Shown here piece after piece: positions 18,250 through 26,400 of a DNA stretch of 64,000 nucleotides (the stretch's first letter is position 1; the number at the start of each line of letters is the position of its first letter). The translations under genes were made by a program, and so were the position numbers. The stretch comes from Alkalicoccobacillus gibsonii (GTDB lineage: Bacteria; Bacillota; Bacilli; Bacillales; Bacillaceae_D): the NCBI RefSeq assembly GCF_016798245.1, contig NZ_JAEUZA010000004.1:186001-250000 (forward strand), read 5' to 3'. The notes under the pieces were generated by a model. It worked only from the letters and a program-made list of their open reading frames with translations. It had not been told where the DNA came from and did no database searches.

Positions 18250-19050
18250 GTGGATAGACCGATTGGTGTCATTGATTCAGGACTTGGTGGATTAACGGTT
18301 GCAAAAGAACTCATGCGACAGTTACCTAAGGAAGAAATTGTGTATGTAGGAGATTCAAAGCGTTGTCCGTACGGTCCCCGTCCTAAGGAAGAAGTGCGTA
18401 CATATACGTGGCAAATGATACGTTACTTACAAACAAAAAACATAAAGATGCTTGTAATTGCTTGTAACACGGCAGCGGCAGTCGTTTTAGAGGAAGTAAA
18501 GAAAACACTTAATATTCCTGTAGTAGGAGTGATCTACCCTGGTGCTTCAAGCGCACTTAAAGCGACTGTAAAGGAGCATGTCGCAGTCATCGGGACGACT
18601 GGGACGATTAAGAGTGGTGCCTATTCAAAAGCTCTGACATCCATTAATAGCTCGGTTCAAGTAGAGAGTCTAGCTTGTCCGCCTTTTGTTCCACTTGTTG
18701 AACAAGGTATTTTTGGAGGGGAAGAAGCCATTCAAATTGTTGCTGACACATTAGCTCCTTTAACGGGTAAAGGGTTTGATACGCTCATCTTAGGCTGCAC
18801 TCATTACCCGCTTCTCGCACCACTTATTAAAAGGTGGGCTGGCTCTTCCATTACCTTAATCTCATCAGGTGAAGAGACAGCGAGAGAAGTCAGTGGCCTT
18901 CTGTTCCATGGCGACACTGCTTATACTGGAGAGAGAATACCAGCACACACGTTTTATACAACAGGGGAAGAAGCGCTTTTTAAACGATTGGCTAACCAGT
19001 GGTTAGAAATAGACGTAGGTAAGGTTGAAACGATTGTAATTGATCAATAA
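18250..19050 (+). CDS. racE: Glutamate racemase
   Basis: A 266-aa racemase that makes D-glutamate for peptidoglycan. The two catalytic Cys are in IACNTAAA and LGCTHYPLL, with DSGLGGLTV near the N-terminus and GDSKRCPYGPR in the substrate loop. GTG start at 18250 behind TTGAGGGAAA. It is in the racE (murI) position between ysmB and gerM as in B. subtilis. A terminator follows. Confidence 0.95.
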   Translation: MDRPIGVIDSGLGGLTVAKELMRQLPKEEIVYVGDSKRCPYGPRPKEEVRTYTWQMIRYLQTKNIKMLVIACNTAAAVVLEEVKKTLNIPVVGVIYPGASSALKATVKEHVAVIGTTGTIKSGAYSKALTSINSSVQVESLACPPFVPLVEQGIFGGEEAIQIVADTLAPLTGKGFDTLILGCTHYPLLAPLIKRWAGSSITLISSGEETAREVSGLLFHGDTAYTGERIPAHTFYTTGEEALFKRLANQWLEIDVGKVETIVIDQ

Positions 19051-19064
19051 AAGATGCACGTGTT

Positions 19065-19099
19065 AACGAAGGTCCAATTTGGGTCTTCGTTTTTTTTTT
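19065..19099 (+). terminator. Terminator after racE
   Basis: AACGAAG (19065-19071) pairs with CTTCGTT (19085-19091), followed by a long T tract. Confidence 0.88.
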
Positions 19100-19193
19100 G
19101 CCTTAAAAACAGTTTGTCTAAACTTTGCTGGTCTAAATTGAGGATAGGCTCGTATACATGAAAGTACAAACTATCTAGGGAGGGAAACAAATC

Positions 19194-20288
19194 ATGCGAA
19201 AGTACTTAAGAACGGGTGCACCACTTATCTTAGCAGCTACACTTGTGACAACCGGGTGTTCAATAGGTTCAAAAGATGTTTCAACGAAAATGGATGAACC
19301 ACAGGTTAACTACGTGGAAGATACGGACGAAATTGAACTAGATGAGGCAGGAACGGTTGATGAGGTAAGTGATGAAAACTCTCAAGAAGAAGACAACGAG
19401 CAAGCAACAGAGTCGGCAGAAACCGTACAGAGGGAATTGTACTTATTGGATGCAAATGGCCTGGTTGTTCCACAAACGTTAACGTTGCCAAAACAAGAGG
19501 GAGTGCTGAAGCAATCACTTGAATATTTAGTTGCTGACGGACCAGTTGCTGAGCTACTGCCTAGCGGCTTCCAAGCCGTTCTCCCAGCTGGAACAAGTGT
19601 GACCGTGAATTTAAACGAAGAGGACAAAACAGCCGTTGCTGACTTTTCGACAGAATTTGAGGAGTATGAGCCAGCTAAAGAACAACAGATTCTACAAGCA
19701 ATCACGTGGACGCTCACTCAGTTCGATTCAGTTGATAAAGTGCAAATACGTATTAATGGGTATGACCAAGAAGTCATGCCACATAATAAAACGCCAATCG
19801 GGGACGGAGTAAGCCGTTCAGATGGAATTAACCTTGAATCAAATCAAGTGGTTGATCTGGTGAATAGTGAAGAGGTTGTCCTATATTTCATGGGGCATCA
19901 GGGAGATTCGCGGTATTATGTTCCTGTCACAAGAAGGGTTGAAGCAGGAGAGGACGCACTCACAACAGCTGTAAATGAGTTAATTGATGGACCGTCTATT
20001 GGAACACCACTCGTTTCAGGTATTCAATCAAAAGCGAATCTGTTAGCTGATCCTGAGGTAAAAGACGGTACACTAACGCTAGATTTTAATGAGCATATTT
20101 TAGAAAGTAGTGAGAATATGGCTGTTTCGCAAGACGTTTTAAATATGTTGGTTCTCACATTAACCGAACAAAACGGCGTTGATAAAGTGTCCATTGAAGT
20201 AAATGGAGAAGCCTCTGTATTAAATCAAGAAGGCGAGCCAGCTGAACCTGTTTCAAGACCAAAGCAAGTTAATGATCACAGTCTATAA
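19194..20288 (+). CDS. gerM: Spore lipoprotein GerM
   Basis: A 364-aa protein with a lipoprotein signal (lipobox TTGC near residue 22), an acidic linker of about 60 residues, then two GerMN domains (about residues 85-205 and 225-345). Each carries a similar pattern: LPSGFQAVLPAG...VADFSTEF in the first and DPEVKDGTLTLDFNEHIL in the second. GerM is needed for sporulation and germination in B. subtilis and helps link mother-cell and forespore complexes. AGGGAGGGAAAC precedes the ATG. It lies between racE and rph, as in B. subtilis. Confidence 0.94.
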   Translation: MRKYLRTGAPLILAATLVTTGCSIGSKDVSTKMDEPQVNYVEDTDEIELDEAGTVDEVSDENSQEEDNEQATESAETVQRELYLLDANGLVVPQTLTLPKQEGVLKQSLEYLVADGPVAELLPSGFQAVLPAGTSVTVNLNEEDKTAVADFSTEFEEYEPAKEQQILQAITWTLTQFDSVDKVQIRINGYDQEVMPHNKTPIGDGVSRSDGINLESNQVVDLVNSEEVVLYFMGHQGDSRYYVPVTRRVEAGEDALTTAVNELIDGPSIGTPLVSGIQSKANLLADPEVKDGTLTLDFNEHILESSENMAVSQDVLNMLVLTLTEQNGVDKVSIEVNGEASVLNQEGEPAEPVSRPKQVNDHSL

Positions 20289-20346
20289 AAAATGTTTGCT
20301 TTAACCTTTGCGTTTTTTTGGGGAGACTTTATAATAGATAGAGGTA

Positions 20347-20379
20347 GAGAAGGAGCGGATAGCCCTTCTCTTTTCATTT
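20347..20379 (+). terminator. Hairpin with T run between gerM and rph
   Basis: GAGAAGG (20347-20353) pairs with CCTTCTC (20364-20370), then TTTT. A TATAAT at 20330-20335 stands just before it, so it could be an attenuator in the rph leader rather than the end of gerM. Confidence 0.6.
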
Positions 20380-20404
20380 TTTAATTAGAAAAGGATCGAT
20401 TCAT

Positions 20405-21175
20405 ATGGTACGAATAGATGGTAGACAAACAAATGACTTACGAAATGTAACACTGGACATGCATTTTACAAAACACCCAGAAGGCTCTGTGCTTATTTCA
20501 ATGGGGGATACGAAGGTGATTTGTAATGCAAGCCTTGAAGACAGAGTTCCTCCATTTCTAAGAGGGAAAGGCAAGGGCTGGATTACAGCAGAGTATGCAA
20601 TGCTTCCGAGAGCAACGGCAGAACGAACCATTCGTGAGTCCTCTAAAGGAAAAGTAACAGGCCGAACAATGGAAATTCAACGTCTGATTGGTCGCGCATT
20701 GCGAACGGTCGTTGACTTAAATAAAATGGGTGAGAAAACCATTTGGATTGACTGTGATGTCATTCAAGCAGATGGAGGCACACGAACAGCAGCCATCACT
20801 GGGGCCTTTGTTGCGATGTGTTTAGCCTTTGAAAAAGCGATGCGTGAAGAGCGGATGACCGAGTGGCCGGTGACTGACTTTTTGGCAGCGATCTCAGTCG
20901 GAATAGATGAGACCAAACAGGTCCTTTTAGACCTTTGTTATGCGGAGGATTCTACAGCTGATGTGGATATGAACGTTGTCATGACTGGAAGCGGAGCACT
21001 TGTTGAAGTTCAAGGTACTGGCGAAGAAGCCGTATTTTCAAGAGCTGAACTGAATGCAATGCTGGATGTAGCTGAAAAGGGAATTCAAGAGCTCGTTAAT
21101 CTGCAAAAAGAAAAGCTTGGCCAAACGAGTGACCGTATCCAGGATACAAAAGGAGTGGGAGCAGATGGCAACTGA
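20405..21175 (+). CDS. rph: Ribonuclease PH
   Basis: A 256-aa phosphorolytic 3'-exoribonuclease that trims tRNA precursors. It has the family start [13 protein letters not shown], the phosphate-site region [32 protein letters not shown] and [19 protein letters not shown]. It starts at ATG 20405 and overlaps the next gene by 11 nt. Because the tRNA genes downstream lack an encoded CCA, 3' trimming by this class of enzyme is relevant locally, though adjacency is inherited gene order. Confidence 0.96.
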   Translation: MVRIDGRQTNDLRNVTLDMHFTKHPEGSVLISMGDTKVICNASLEDRVPPFLRGKGKGWITAEYAMLPRATAERTIRESSKGKVTGRTMEIQRLIGRALRTVVDLNKMGEKTIWIDCDVIQADGGTRTAAITGAFVAMCLAFEKAMREERMTEWPVTDFLAAISVGIDETKQVLLDLCYAEDSTADVDMNVVMTGSGALVEVQGTGEEAVFSRAELNAMLDVAEKGIQELVNLQKEKLGQTSDRIQDTKGVGADGN

Positions 21176-21764
21176 ATTAATCATTGCAACAACAAATAAA
21201 GGAAAGATCAACGAGTTTAAGCAGCTGCTTGAAGGGGAAGGAACGATTGTAAAATCGTTGCTTGATTACCCAACCATTTCAGATATCCCTGAAACAGGCG
21301 TGACCTTTCATGAAAATGCAGCGATCAAAGCAGAAACACTTTGTAGGCTGTTGAATCGAACGGTCATTGCCGATGATTCAGGCTTAGAAATAGATGCAAT
21401 AAACGGGGAGCCTGGTGTGTATTCTGCAAGATATGCAGGAGAGCAAAAGGACGATCAGGCAAATATCGATAAGGTGCTTCATGAATTACAAGACGTTCCC
21501 GAAGGTCAACGAACGGCACGGTTTGTATGTGTCATGGCTGTTGCTCAGCCAGACGAGGAAACGATTTTCTTTAAGGGACAATTTGAAGGAGCGATTGCGA
21601 CAAGTCGCCAAGGAGAGAATGGCTTTGGATACGATCCGATCTTTTACGTTCCATCACTCGGAAAGACGGCGGCAGAGCTAACATCCGATGAAAAAAATGA
21701 ACGTAGCCACAGAGGAAAAGCGATACAGGAGCTGCTTAAATACAAAAATTTATTTGACTTGTAA
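21165..21764 (+). CDS. XTP/dITP diphosphatase (RdgB/HAM1)
   Basis: A 199-aa house-cleaning nucleotidase that hydrolyses (d)ITP and XTP, keeping deaminated purines out of nucleic acids. Family motifs: [11 protein letters not shown] at the start, [43 protein letters not shown] and SHRGKA. The frame extends upstream to 21117 inside rph, but ATG 21165 has AGGAGTGGGAG before it and matches the family N-terminus. Equivalent to ysnA of B. subtilis. Confidence 0.94.
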   Translation: MATELIIATTNKGKINEFKQLLEGEGTIVKSLLDYPTISDIPETGVTFHENAAIKAETLCRLLNRTVIADDSGLEIDAINGEPGVYSARYAGEQKDDQANIDKVLHELQDVPEGQRTARFVCVMAVAQPDEETIFFKGQFEGAIATSRQGENGFGYDPIFYVPSLGKTAAELTSDEKNERSHRGKAIQELLKYKNLFDL

Positions 21765-21778
21765 GGGAGTGGTCACAC

Positions 21779-22288
21779 ATGAAAGCTTTGATCATAAGTG
21801 ATAGTCACGGTTGGACAAATGAACTTAAACAACTTCTTGACCGGAAACGACAAGATGTAGATAAGATCTTTCATTGCGGAGATTCGGAGCTTGAGCCAGA
21901 CAAAGGACCACTTGCTGGAGTGATAGGTGTAAAAGGGAACTGCGATATGGGTCAGCCTTTTCCGGAAGAGTGGATGGAAGAAACAGAATATGGGCGAATG
22001 TACTTCACACACGGACACTTGTTTCAAGTAAAAAGTCATCTAAATACGCTTGTGCTCCGAGCAGAAGAAGTAGGAGCTAAAGTTGCCTGCTTCGGCCATA
22101 CTCACGTAGCTACATGCTTCGAGGAGAAAGGAATTGTTTTTATCAACCCTGGCAGCATTCGCTTACCATCAGGAAGAAGAGACCAAACCTACTGCATCTG
22201 TGAATTAACAGAACAAGAAATTAAAGTCACTTACTACACGTACGACGATCAAGAAATGCCAGAGCTTGGTGGGACGTTTAAGCGGTAG
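21779..22288 (+). CDS. ysnB: YsnB-type metallophosphoesterase
   Basis: A 169-aa phosphodiesterase of the YfcE/MJ0936 family. All metal-site motifs are present: ISDSHG, HCGDSE, VKGNCD, THGH, and FGHTH with NPGS following. It is expected to bind two divalent metals and act on phosphodiesters; the physiological substrate is not known. AAGGGAGTGG precedes the ATG. It ends the rph unit; no strong terminator follows before the repeat copy at 22355. Confidence 0.9.
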   Translation: MKALIISDSHGWTNELKQLLDRKRQDVDKIFHCGDSELEPDKGPLAGVIGVKGNCDMGQPFPEEWMEETEYGRMYFTHGHLFQVKSHLNTLVLRAEEVGAKVACFGHTHVATCFEEKGIVFINPGSIRLPSGRRDQTYCICELTEQEIKVTYYTYDDQEMPELGGTFKR

Positions 22289-22354
22289 TTGGAGAATGAA
22301 GAAGGTAGGTAAGAAGTATTAATTTTAGAGTATCGGAATAGCTTTACTCTAACT

Positions 22355-22473
22355 AGCGTAAGGAGAACCCGAGACTCCTACGGAACAGAACGCGGTGAAG
22401 ACACTGTAGCGGCGCTTTTCCGCGAAAGGGGCTGAGGCCGTTCTTGTGGGTGCGAGGGTTCTCCTGGAGCGGA
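22355..22473 (+). repeat. Dispersed structured repeat, copy 2
   Basis: Ends GGAGAACCC (22362-22370) and GGGTTCTCC (22456-22464) form a perfect 9-bp outer stem. Inner ACGCGG pairs with CCGCG, and GGAAC can pair with GTTC. A TTAGAGT/ACTCTAA hairpin (22325-22352) directly precedes it. Same orientation as copies 1 and 3, and again immediately downstream of a plus-strand gene. Confidence 0.85.
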
Positions 22474-22539
22474 AATCTACCTCAAACCCTTCTTCCCTCC
22501 ACTTTTCGAAATTAAATACTGTTTAATTTCGATGATCTG

Positions 22540-22568
22540 TTGACATCCATCTTAAAATACGGTATATT
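22540..22568 (+). promoter_or_regulatory. Sigma-A promoter of the tRNA pair
   Basis: TTGACA (22540-22545), 17-nt spacer, TATATT (22563-22568); 46 nt before tRNA-Gly. Confidence 0.85.
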
Positions 22569-22613
22569 TATATTCGTCGCTGATATTACTTTTTAAAAAG
22601 CGATCTAAACCAT

Positions 22614-22684
22614 GCGGGTGTAGTTTAGTGGTAAAACCTCAGCCTTCCAAGCTGATGATGTGAGTTCGATTCTCATCACCCGCT
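22614..22684 (+). tRNA. tRNA-Gly (UCC)
   Basis: Acceptor GCGGGTG (22614-22620) pairs with CACCCGC (22677-22683). The anticodon loop is CTTCCAA with anticodon TCC, and the T loop TTCGATT is normal. CCA is not encoded. It is 12 nt upstream of the split tRNA-Arg and probably co-transcribed with it. Confidence 0.95.
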
Positions 22685-22696
22685 TTTCTTTTTTTT

Positions 22697-23045
22697 GTCC
22701 CAGTAGCTCAGCTGGATAGAGCAACGGCCTTCAAGAATATTAGGAGCCTTTACAGGGAAACAAGAACCTGTAAAGTGGACGACACTGTATCGGTGAAGCC
22801 TGACCAGCATGTGCTGTTGGTAATACCGAGGAAACTTGTAATCAGATTGATTATACTCAAGCAGAAAGGCTCGTATGAGAGGTATGCTGAGTAGTGTACA
22901 TATGTGCAATGAGGATCCGTAGAGACTATACGTGTCGCACCTGAAATGGTGAAGATATAGTCCAGACCACAAACAGATCTCTGGTGGCGAAAGTCATAGT
23001 GGTAAGCTAAGCCGTCGGTCGGGAGTTCGAATCTCTCCTGGGACG
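22697..23045 (+). tRNA. tRNA-Arg (UCU), interrupted by a group I intron
   Basis: Exon 1 is 22697-22731, exon 2 is 23007-23045. Joined they give a normal 74-nt tRNA: acceptor GTCCCAG/CTGGGAC, D arm GCTCAGCTGGATAGAGC, anticodon stem ACGGC/GCCGT, loop CTTCTAA with anticodon TCT, and T loop TTCGAAT. CCA is not encoded. The break is inside the anticodon, between positions 34 and 35. The unspliced gene cannot fold its anticodon arm, so decoding of AGA/AGG by this copy depends on splicing. A gene finder that ignores introns would miss it. Confidence 0.92.
22732..23006 (+). ncRNA. Group I self-splicing intron in tRNA-Arg(UCU), 275 nt
   Basis: The conserved core can be placed. Exon 1 ends in U and the intron ends in G, as group I requires. 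P1: exon CUU and GG pair with GAGCC (22744-22748) around one bulged C, with U-G at the splice site. P10: exon-2 CUAA (23007-23010) pairs with UUAG (22740-22743). P2: CTTTACAGG (22748-22756) with CCTGTAAAG (22767-22775). P3: CGACAC (22780-22785) with GTGTCG (22932-22937). P4: TCGGT with ACCGA (22790-22794, 22825-22829). P5: ACCAGCA with TGCTGTTGGT. P6: CTTG/CAAG and TAATCA/TGATTA. P7: GACTATA (22924-22930) with TATAGTC (22956-22962). P8: CACC with GGTG. No P7.1 fits between P7 and P3, which argues against subgroup IA. No internal ORF or homing endonuclease. Confidence 0.93.
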
Positions 23046-23075
23046 TCAACGAAGATGTATACATAGTTTGTCAAA

Positions 23076-23111
23076 ACGGTCTCAAGCATTTCGGTGCTTG
23101 AGGCTGTTTTT
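23076..23111 (+). terminator. Terminator after the tRNA pair, probably bidirectional
   Basis: CTCAAGCA (23081-23088) pairs with TGCTTGAG (23095-23102), flanked by T5 on the right and A4 on the left, so it can also end the minus-strand gene at 23116. Confidence 0.88.
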
Positions 23112-23115
23112 CGTT

Positions 23116-23484
23116 TTAGAAGAAATATAATAAAGTTGCCAATAGACCTTCTATCTCTGAAGCTTCCTCGTTGATTAGTATCTTAAGTTTCCGCGCAAAG
23201 TCATCAAGCTGATTCAACTCTGTCAGTGTATAAAAATGTGAATGAAGAGACTCAGGAACCTCTTGTTTATTATCAAGAATGATTTCAAGCGCCACATGAC
23301 CTCTGTTTGTATGGTTAAAAAATCGAACAGACAGATAATGAGTCGAGTCGTCCGTGTTCGCACCTGATGTCCATCTAAATTCATTTGCTATGTCTGGGCT
23401 AAAATGAATGATTCCTTGTCTTAACTCTTGAAGGTCAGCATTTGTTGTATAAATATCTAAAGTCACTTTATTATGGATGGTCAT
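23116..23484 (-). CDS. Hypothetical protein, 122 aa, possibly 5'-frameshifted
   Basis: I do not recognise a family. The sequence is soluble and mixed alpha/beta in character (NKVTLDIYTTNADLQELRQGI, HYLSVRFFNHTNRGHVALEI, then helical LDDFARKLKILINEEASEIEGLL). The ATG at 23484 has no good ribosome site. A 28-codon frame with a well-placed GGGGTG begins at 23557 and overlaps this start by 14 nt; the two together read like one protein split by a frameshift. The gene faces the tRNA operon and shares its terminator. Confidence 0.55.
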   Translation of the reverse strand: MTIHNKVTLDIYTTNADLQELRQGIIHFSPDIANEFRWTSGANTDDSTHYLSVRFFNHTNRGHVALEIILDNKQEVPESLHSHFYTLTELNQLDDFARKLKILINEEASEIEGLLATLLYFF

Positions 23485-23557
23485 AAACTCTAAAACGACA
23501 TTCTAAAAGATGAATATCTTCCCAAATCTTTTTAATACGTATACTTGGATCGCTCAA
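23471..23557 (-). pseudogene. 28-codon ORF overlapping the start of the 122-aa gene
   Basis: A TTG at 23557 has GGGGTG (23571-23566) 8 nt upstream. The frame begins MSDPSIRIKKIWEDIHLLEC and stops at 23471-23473, inside the next frame. It could be the displaced N-terminus of the 122-aa protein (frameshift mutation or sequencing error), or a leader ORF coupled to it by translation. Confidence 0.35.
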
Positions 23558-23623
23558 TGTTGAAACACCCCAAATTCTCTATTCTCTAGGCTCCTTAGTT
23601 TAACATATGGACAAATGAATCAA

Positions 23624-23665
23624 ACAAAAAACGCCATCTGCCATTACGTTTGCAGATAGGCGTTT
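23624..23665 (-). terminator. Terminator of the 139-aa minus-strand gene, overlapping its stop
   Basis: On the plus strand AACGCCATCTGC (23630-23641) pairs with GCAGATAGGCGTT (23652-23664) around one bulge. Read on the minus strand it ends in T6. The stop codon of the gene falls in the loop. Confidence 0.75.
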
Positions 23666-24063
23666 CTTGTTTGATTAGAGCCAGAAGTGATCGTTTGAAG
23701 CCAACTTGGATTTTCACTTGTCACGTTCTCCGGCGTGTAAAAGTATACCGTCCATCCTTTTTTACGAAGTACTCGGCGAATTCGCTCTTGCTTTGCTTCT
23801 GAACTCGCTTTGACAAATGCTAGCTTGTAAGGAATTAAAGCGACATTTGTGCGCACACCATAAATGATCTGGTTAGCCGTTGGATAAAAATTGCGTTGAT
23901 GAAGAAGTTCACACAATTTCTTATCCATTGAATCAGGACACTGTTTCCAATGATCGGTTACGAGGACGAGATGAGTGAGTGGCTTTTTCTTGAACAGAAG
24001 AGAGAACAGCTTTAATTCGGACATTTTTTGGAACATGGTTTTCGTTCGTTTCATTTTCATCAC
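23644..24063 (-). CDS. Hypothetical basic protein, 139 aa
   Basis: No family recognised. The N-terminus is strongly basic and amphipathic (KMKRTKTMFQKMSELKLFSLLFKKK). A globular part follows with THLVLVTDHWKQCPDS, a helix rich in Leu and Lys, NQIIYGVRTNVALIPYKLAFVKASSEAKQERIRRVLRKKGW and a Tyr-rich strand VYFYTPENV. The alternation of strand and helix suggests a small alpha/beta fold, perhaps nucleic-acid related given its charge, but this is only inference. The AGGTG ribosome site overlaps ATG 24063 closely; the third ATG, at 24054, has better spacing. It is divergent from ilvD. Confidence 0.55.
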   Translation of the reverse strand: MMKMKRTKTMFQKMSELKLFSLLFKKKPLTHLVLVTDHWKQCPDSMDKKLCELLHQRNFYPTANQIIYGVRTNVALIPYKLAFVKASSEAKQERIRRVLRKKGWTVYFYTPENVTSENPSWLQTITSGSNQTRNAYLQT

Positions 24064-24198
24064 CTAAGACTACTATCCCCGTTTTTACGAAAAGTATGAC
24101 AATATTTTTAGAAATCTTGAAACTTTTTATTGGCAAGGATGTAACCGCATACAATAATTGAATCTATCTAAATTATCTAATTATTTTCATAAAAACGG

Positions 24199-24227
24199 TT
24201 GACCCTCGTTACTAAGAGGCGTATGAT
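24199..24227 (+). promoter_or_regulatory. Sigma-A promoter of ilvD
   Basis: TTGACC (24199-24204), 17-nt spacer, TATGAT (24222-24227). A TTATTTTCATAAAAAC tract lies just upstream and loosely resembles a CodY box (about 11 of 15). A second TTGACG at 24308 with TATGCC is weaker. About 170 nt of leader hold no recognisable T-box. Confidence 0.7.
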
Positions 24228-24395
24228 AAGTCTCAATAACAAAACACTTTTAACAAACAACGTAAGAAATGCTGACAACGTTTTTAAACTTTACTTTCTA
24301 AGTAGAGTTGACGGAAGATTCACACGTGTTTATGCCCATGACAATGTTATATGTGGCCAAATAAACAGATTACACTGATGTGGGAGCGGGTAGCA

Positions 24396-26063
24396 ATGAG
24401 AAGTAATATGATCAAAAAAGGAATCGATCGTGCACCTCACAGAAGCTTACTTCGAGCAGCGGGTGTTAGAGAAGAGGATATGGACAAACCGTTTATCGGA
24501 GTCTGCAATTCATATATTGATATTATTCCAGGGCATATGCATTTAAACAAATTTGCAGAGGTTGCCAAGGAAGCTATTATTGAAGCGGGTGGAATTCCAT
24601 TTGAATTTAATACAATTGGTGTAGATGATGGAATTGCCATGGGACATATTGGGATGAGATATTCCTTACCAAGTCGTGAGATTATCTGTGATGCGGCTGA
24701 AACGGTAATTAACGCTCACTGGTTTGACGGGGTGTTCTACATTCCAAACTGTGACAAAATTACTCCGGGAATGTTAATGGCTTCGGTTCGAACGAACGTA
24801 CCGTCTGTCTTCGTATCAGGAGGACCGATGGAAGCCGGTCGTACGAAAGACGGTCAGAGTCTTTCACTCGTTTCAGTGTTTGAAGGAGTCGGCGCCTTTT
24901 CTTCTGGAAAAATGACGCGTGAAGAGTTACTTGAAATCGAACAGCAAGCCTGTCCAACATGTGGTTCCTGCTCAGGGATGTTCACAGCAAACTCTATGAA
25001 CTCACTAATGGAAATGCTAGGACTTGCACTTCCTGGTAACGGAACAATCGTAGCAACGTCCGAAAAGCGTCATCAATTAATCAAGGATGCTGCTAAACAT
25101 CTTATGAATCTAATTGAAAAAGATATTCGCCCTAGAGACATCGTTACTCAAGAAACGATTGATGATGCATTTGCACTTGATATGGCGATGGGCGGTTCAA
25201 CAAACACTGTTCTTCATACATTAGCAATCGCACACGAGGCGGAAGTAGAATATGATCTAAACCGAATTAATGAAGTGGCTGAGCGCATTCCTTACTTAAG
25301 TAAGATCAGCCCGGCATCTGATTACTCAATGGATGATGTTCATCAAGCTGGTGGCGTGAGCGCCATCATCAAACAACTCTGCGAGATTGAAGGGGCCGTC
25401 CATCCGGATCGCATTACGATAACTGGTAAAAGCCTCTATGAAAATGTGAAACACGCAGAAGTAACAAATAAAGATGTCATAAGAGACAAAGATACTGCAT
25501 ATAGTCCAGTGGGTGGATTATCTATCTTGTTTGGTAACCTAGCACCAGACGGAGCTGTTATCAAAGTGGGTGCAGTTGACCCGTCCATTCAAGTGTTTGA
25601 AGGTGAAGCGATTGTCTTTGAATCTCAAGAAGAAGCACAAGAGAAAATTAACAAAGGTGAAGTAAAAGAAGGACATGTGGTTGTCATTCGAAGCGAAGGA
25701 CCTAAGGGTGGACCGGGAATGCCGGAGATGCTCGCACCAACCTCTGCTATTCAAGGCCGAGGACTTGGTACAAAGGTTGCTTTAATTACAGACGGACGAT
25801 TCTCTGGTGCATCACGAGGGATTTCCATTGGACATATTTCTCCTGAAGCTGCTGAGGGTGGACCGATTGCTTTTGTTGAAAATGGAGATACAATCAAGAT
25901 CGATCTTCCAAATCGAGGAATTCATTTATTGGTTGATGAAGAAGAGCTAGCTCGCCGCAAGGTTGGCTGGACAGAACCTGAACCAAAAGTGAAAAAAGGC
26001 TATCTAGCCCGTTATTCAAAACTAGTAACCTCTGCAAATACTGGCGGAGTCATGAAAATATAA
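24396..26063 (+). CDS. ilvD: Dihydroxy-acid dehydratase
   Basis: A 555-aa iron-sulfur dehydratase, third step of valine and isoleucine synthesis. Cluster ligands are in [10 protein letters not shown] and [17 protein letters not shown]; further family motifs are [36 protein letters not shown] and [10 protein letters not shown]. The open frame begins at ATG 24351, but ATG 24396 with GGGAG 9 nt upstream gives the usual N-terminus [16 protein letters not shown]. It is followed directly by the ilvB T-box, so transcripts may continue into that attenuator. In B. subtilis ilvD is not beside the ilv-leu operon. Confidence 0.96.
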   Translation: MRSNMIKKGIDRAPHRSLLRAAGVREEDMDKPFIGVCNSYIDIIPGHMHLNKFAEVAKEAIIEAGGIPFEFNTIGVDDGIAMGHIGMRYSLPSREIICDAAETVINAHWFDGVFYIPNCDKITPGMLMASVRTNVPSVFVSGGPMEAGRTKDGQSLSLVSVFEGVGAFSSGKMTREELLEIEQQACPTCGSCSGMFTANSMNSLMEMLGLALPGNGTIVATSEKRHQLIKDAAKHLMNLIEKDIRPRDIVTQETIDDAFALDMAMGGSTNTVLHTLAIAHEAEVEYDLNRINEVAERIPYLSKISPASDYSMDDVHQAGGVSAIIKQLCEIEGAVHPDRITITGKSLYENVKHAEVTNKDVIRDKDTAYSPVGGLSILFGNLAPDGAVIKVGAVDPSIQVFEGEAIVFESQEEAQEKINKGEVKEGHVVVIRSEGPKGGPGMPEMLAPTSAIQGRGLGTKVALITDGRFSGASRGISIGHISPEAAEGGPIAFVENGDTIKIDLPNRGIHLLVDEEELARRKVGWTEPEPKVKKGYLARYSKLVTSANTGGVMKI

Positions 26064-26074
26064 TTGTTAAATTG

Positions 26075-26361
26075 TTGATGAGGAAAGTACGAATATTCTT
26101 TCTGCTAAAGAGAGCCGCGTTGCTGAGAAGCGGTGCAGAAGATATTCCGAAACTCACCTCTGAGAGTCTTACTGAACGATCGGCTAAGGGCTGATTTACT
26201 AGGTGGACCGGGTGTACCAGCACTCGTTATTAAAACGGACAGAACTCTTTGTCCATGAGACCAAATTGATTTTTGGTGAACTAGGGTGGTACCGTGAAAA
26301 GCTAATCTTTTCGCCCCTTCAGCTACAAACGTGGCTTGTTGGGCGCGGAAAGATTTTTTTT
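26075..26361 (+). promoter_or_regulatory. T-box riboswitch of the ilv-leu operon (leucine type)
   Basis: The conserved T-box AGGGTGGTACCGTG lies at 26283-26296. Stem I carries AGAGAGCC...GGTTGCTGAG-like apical features (here CCGCGTTGCTGAGAAGCGG) and a specifier region GAAACTCACCTCTGAG; CTC at 26153-26155 reads as a leucine codon. The terminator pairs AATCTTTTCGCCC (26303-26315) with GGGCGCGGAAAGATT, followed by T8. Uncharged tRNA-Leu would stabilise the antiterminator and open the operon. The specifier assignment rests on alignment by eye and on gene context. Confidence 0.9.
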
Positions 26362-26400
26362 ATATTCCCATACGCTTTGGACTAAAAAGGAGGAGCAAAG

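Noticed and set aside
19306-19717. Minus-strand open frames inside gerM
   Set aside because: Shadow frames of the acidic, codon-biased gerM sequence; no ribosome sites.
22732-23006. Reading the insert in tRNA-Arg as an assembly error or a small IS
   Set aside because: It has no terminal repeats or ORF and contains a full set of group I pairings placed in the correct order with correct splice-site bases.
22676-23064. Two minus-strand frames of about 100 codons across the tRNA region
   Set aside because: They run through both tRNA-Arg exons and the intron core; the RNA explanation accounts for all conserved segments.
26203-26385. 60-codon open frame between ilvD and ilvB
   Set aside because: It lies across the antiterminator and terminator of the T-box, has no ribosome site and no protein-like composition.
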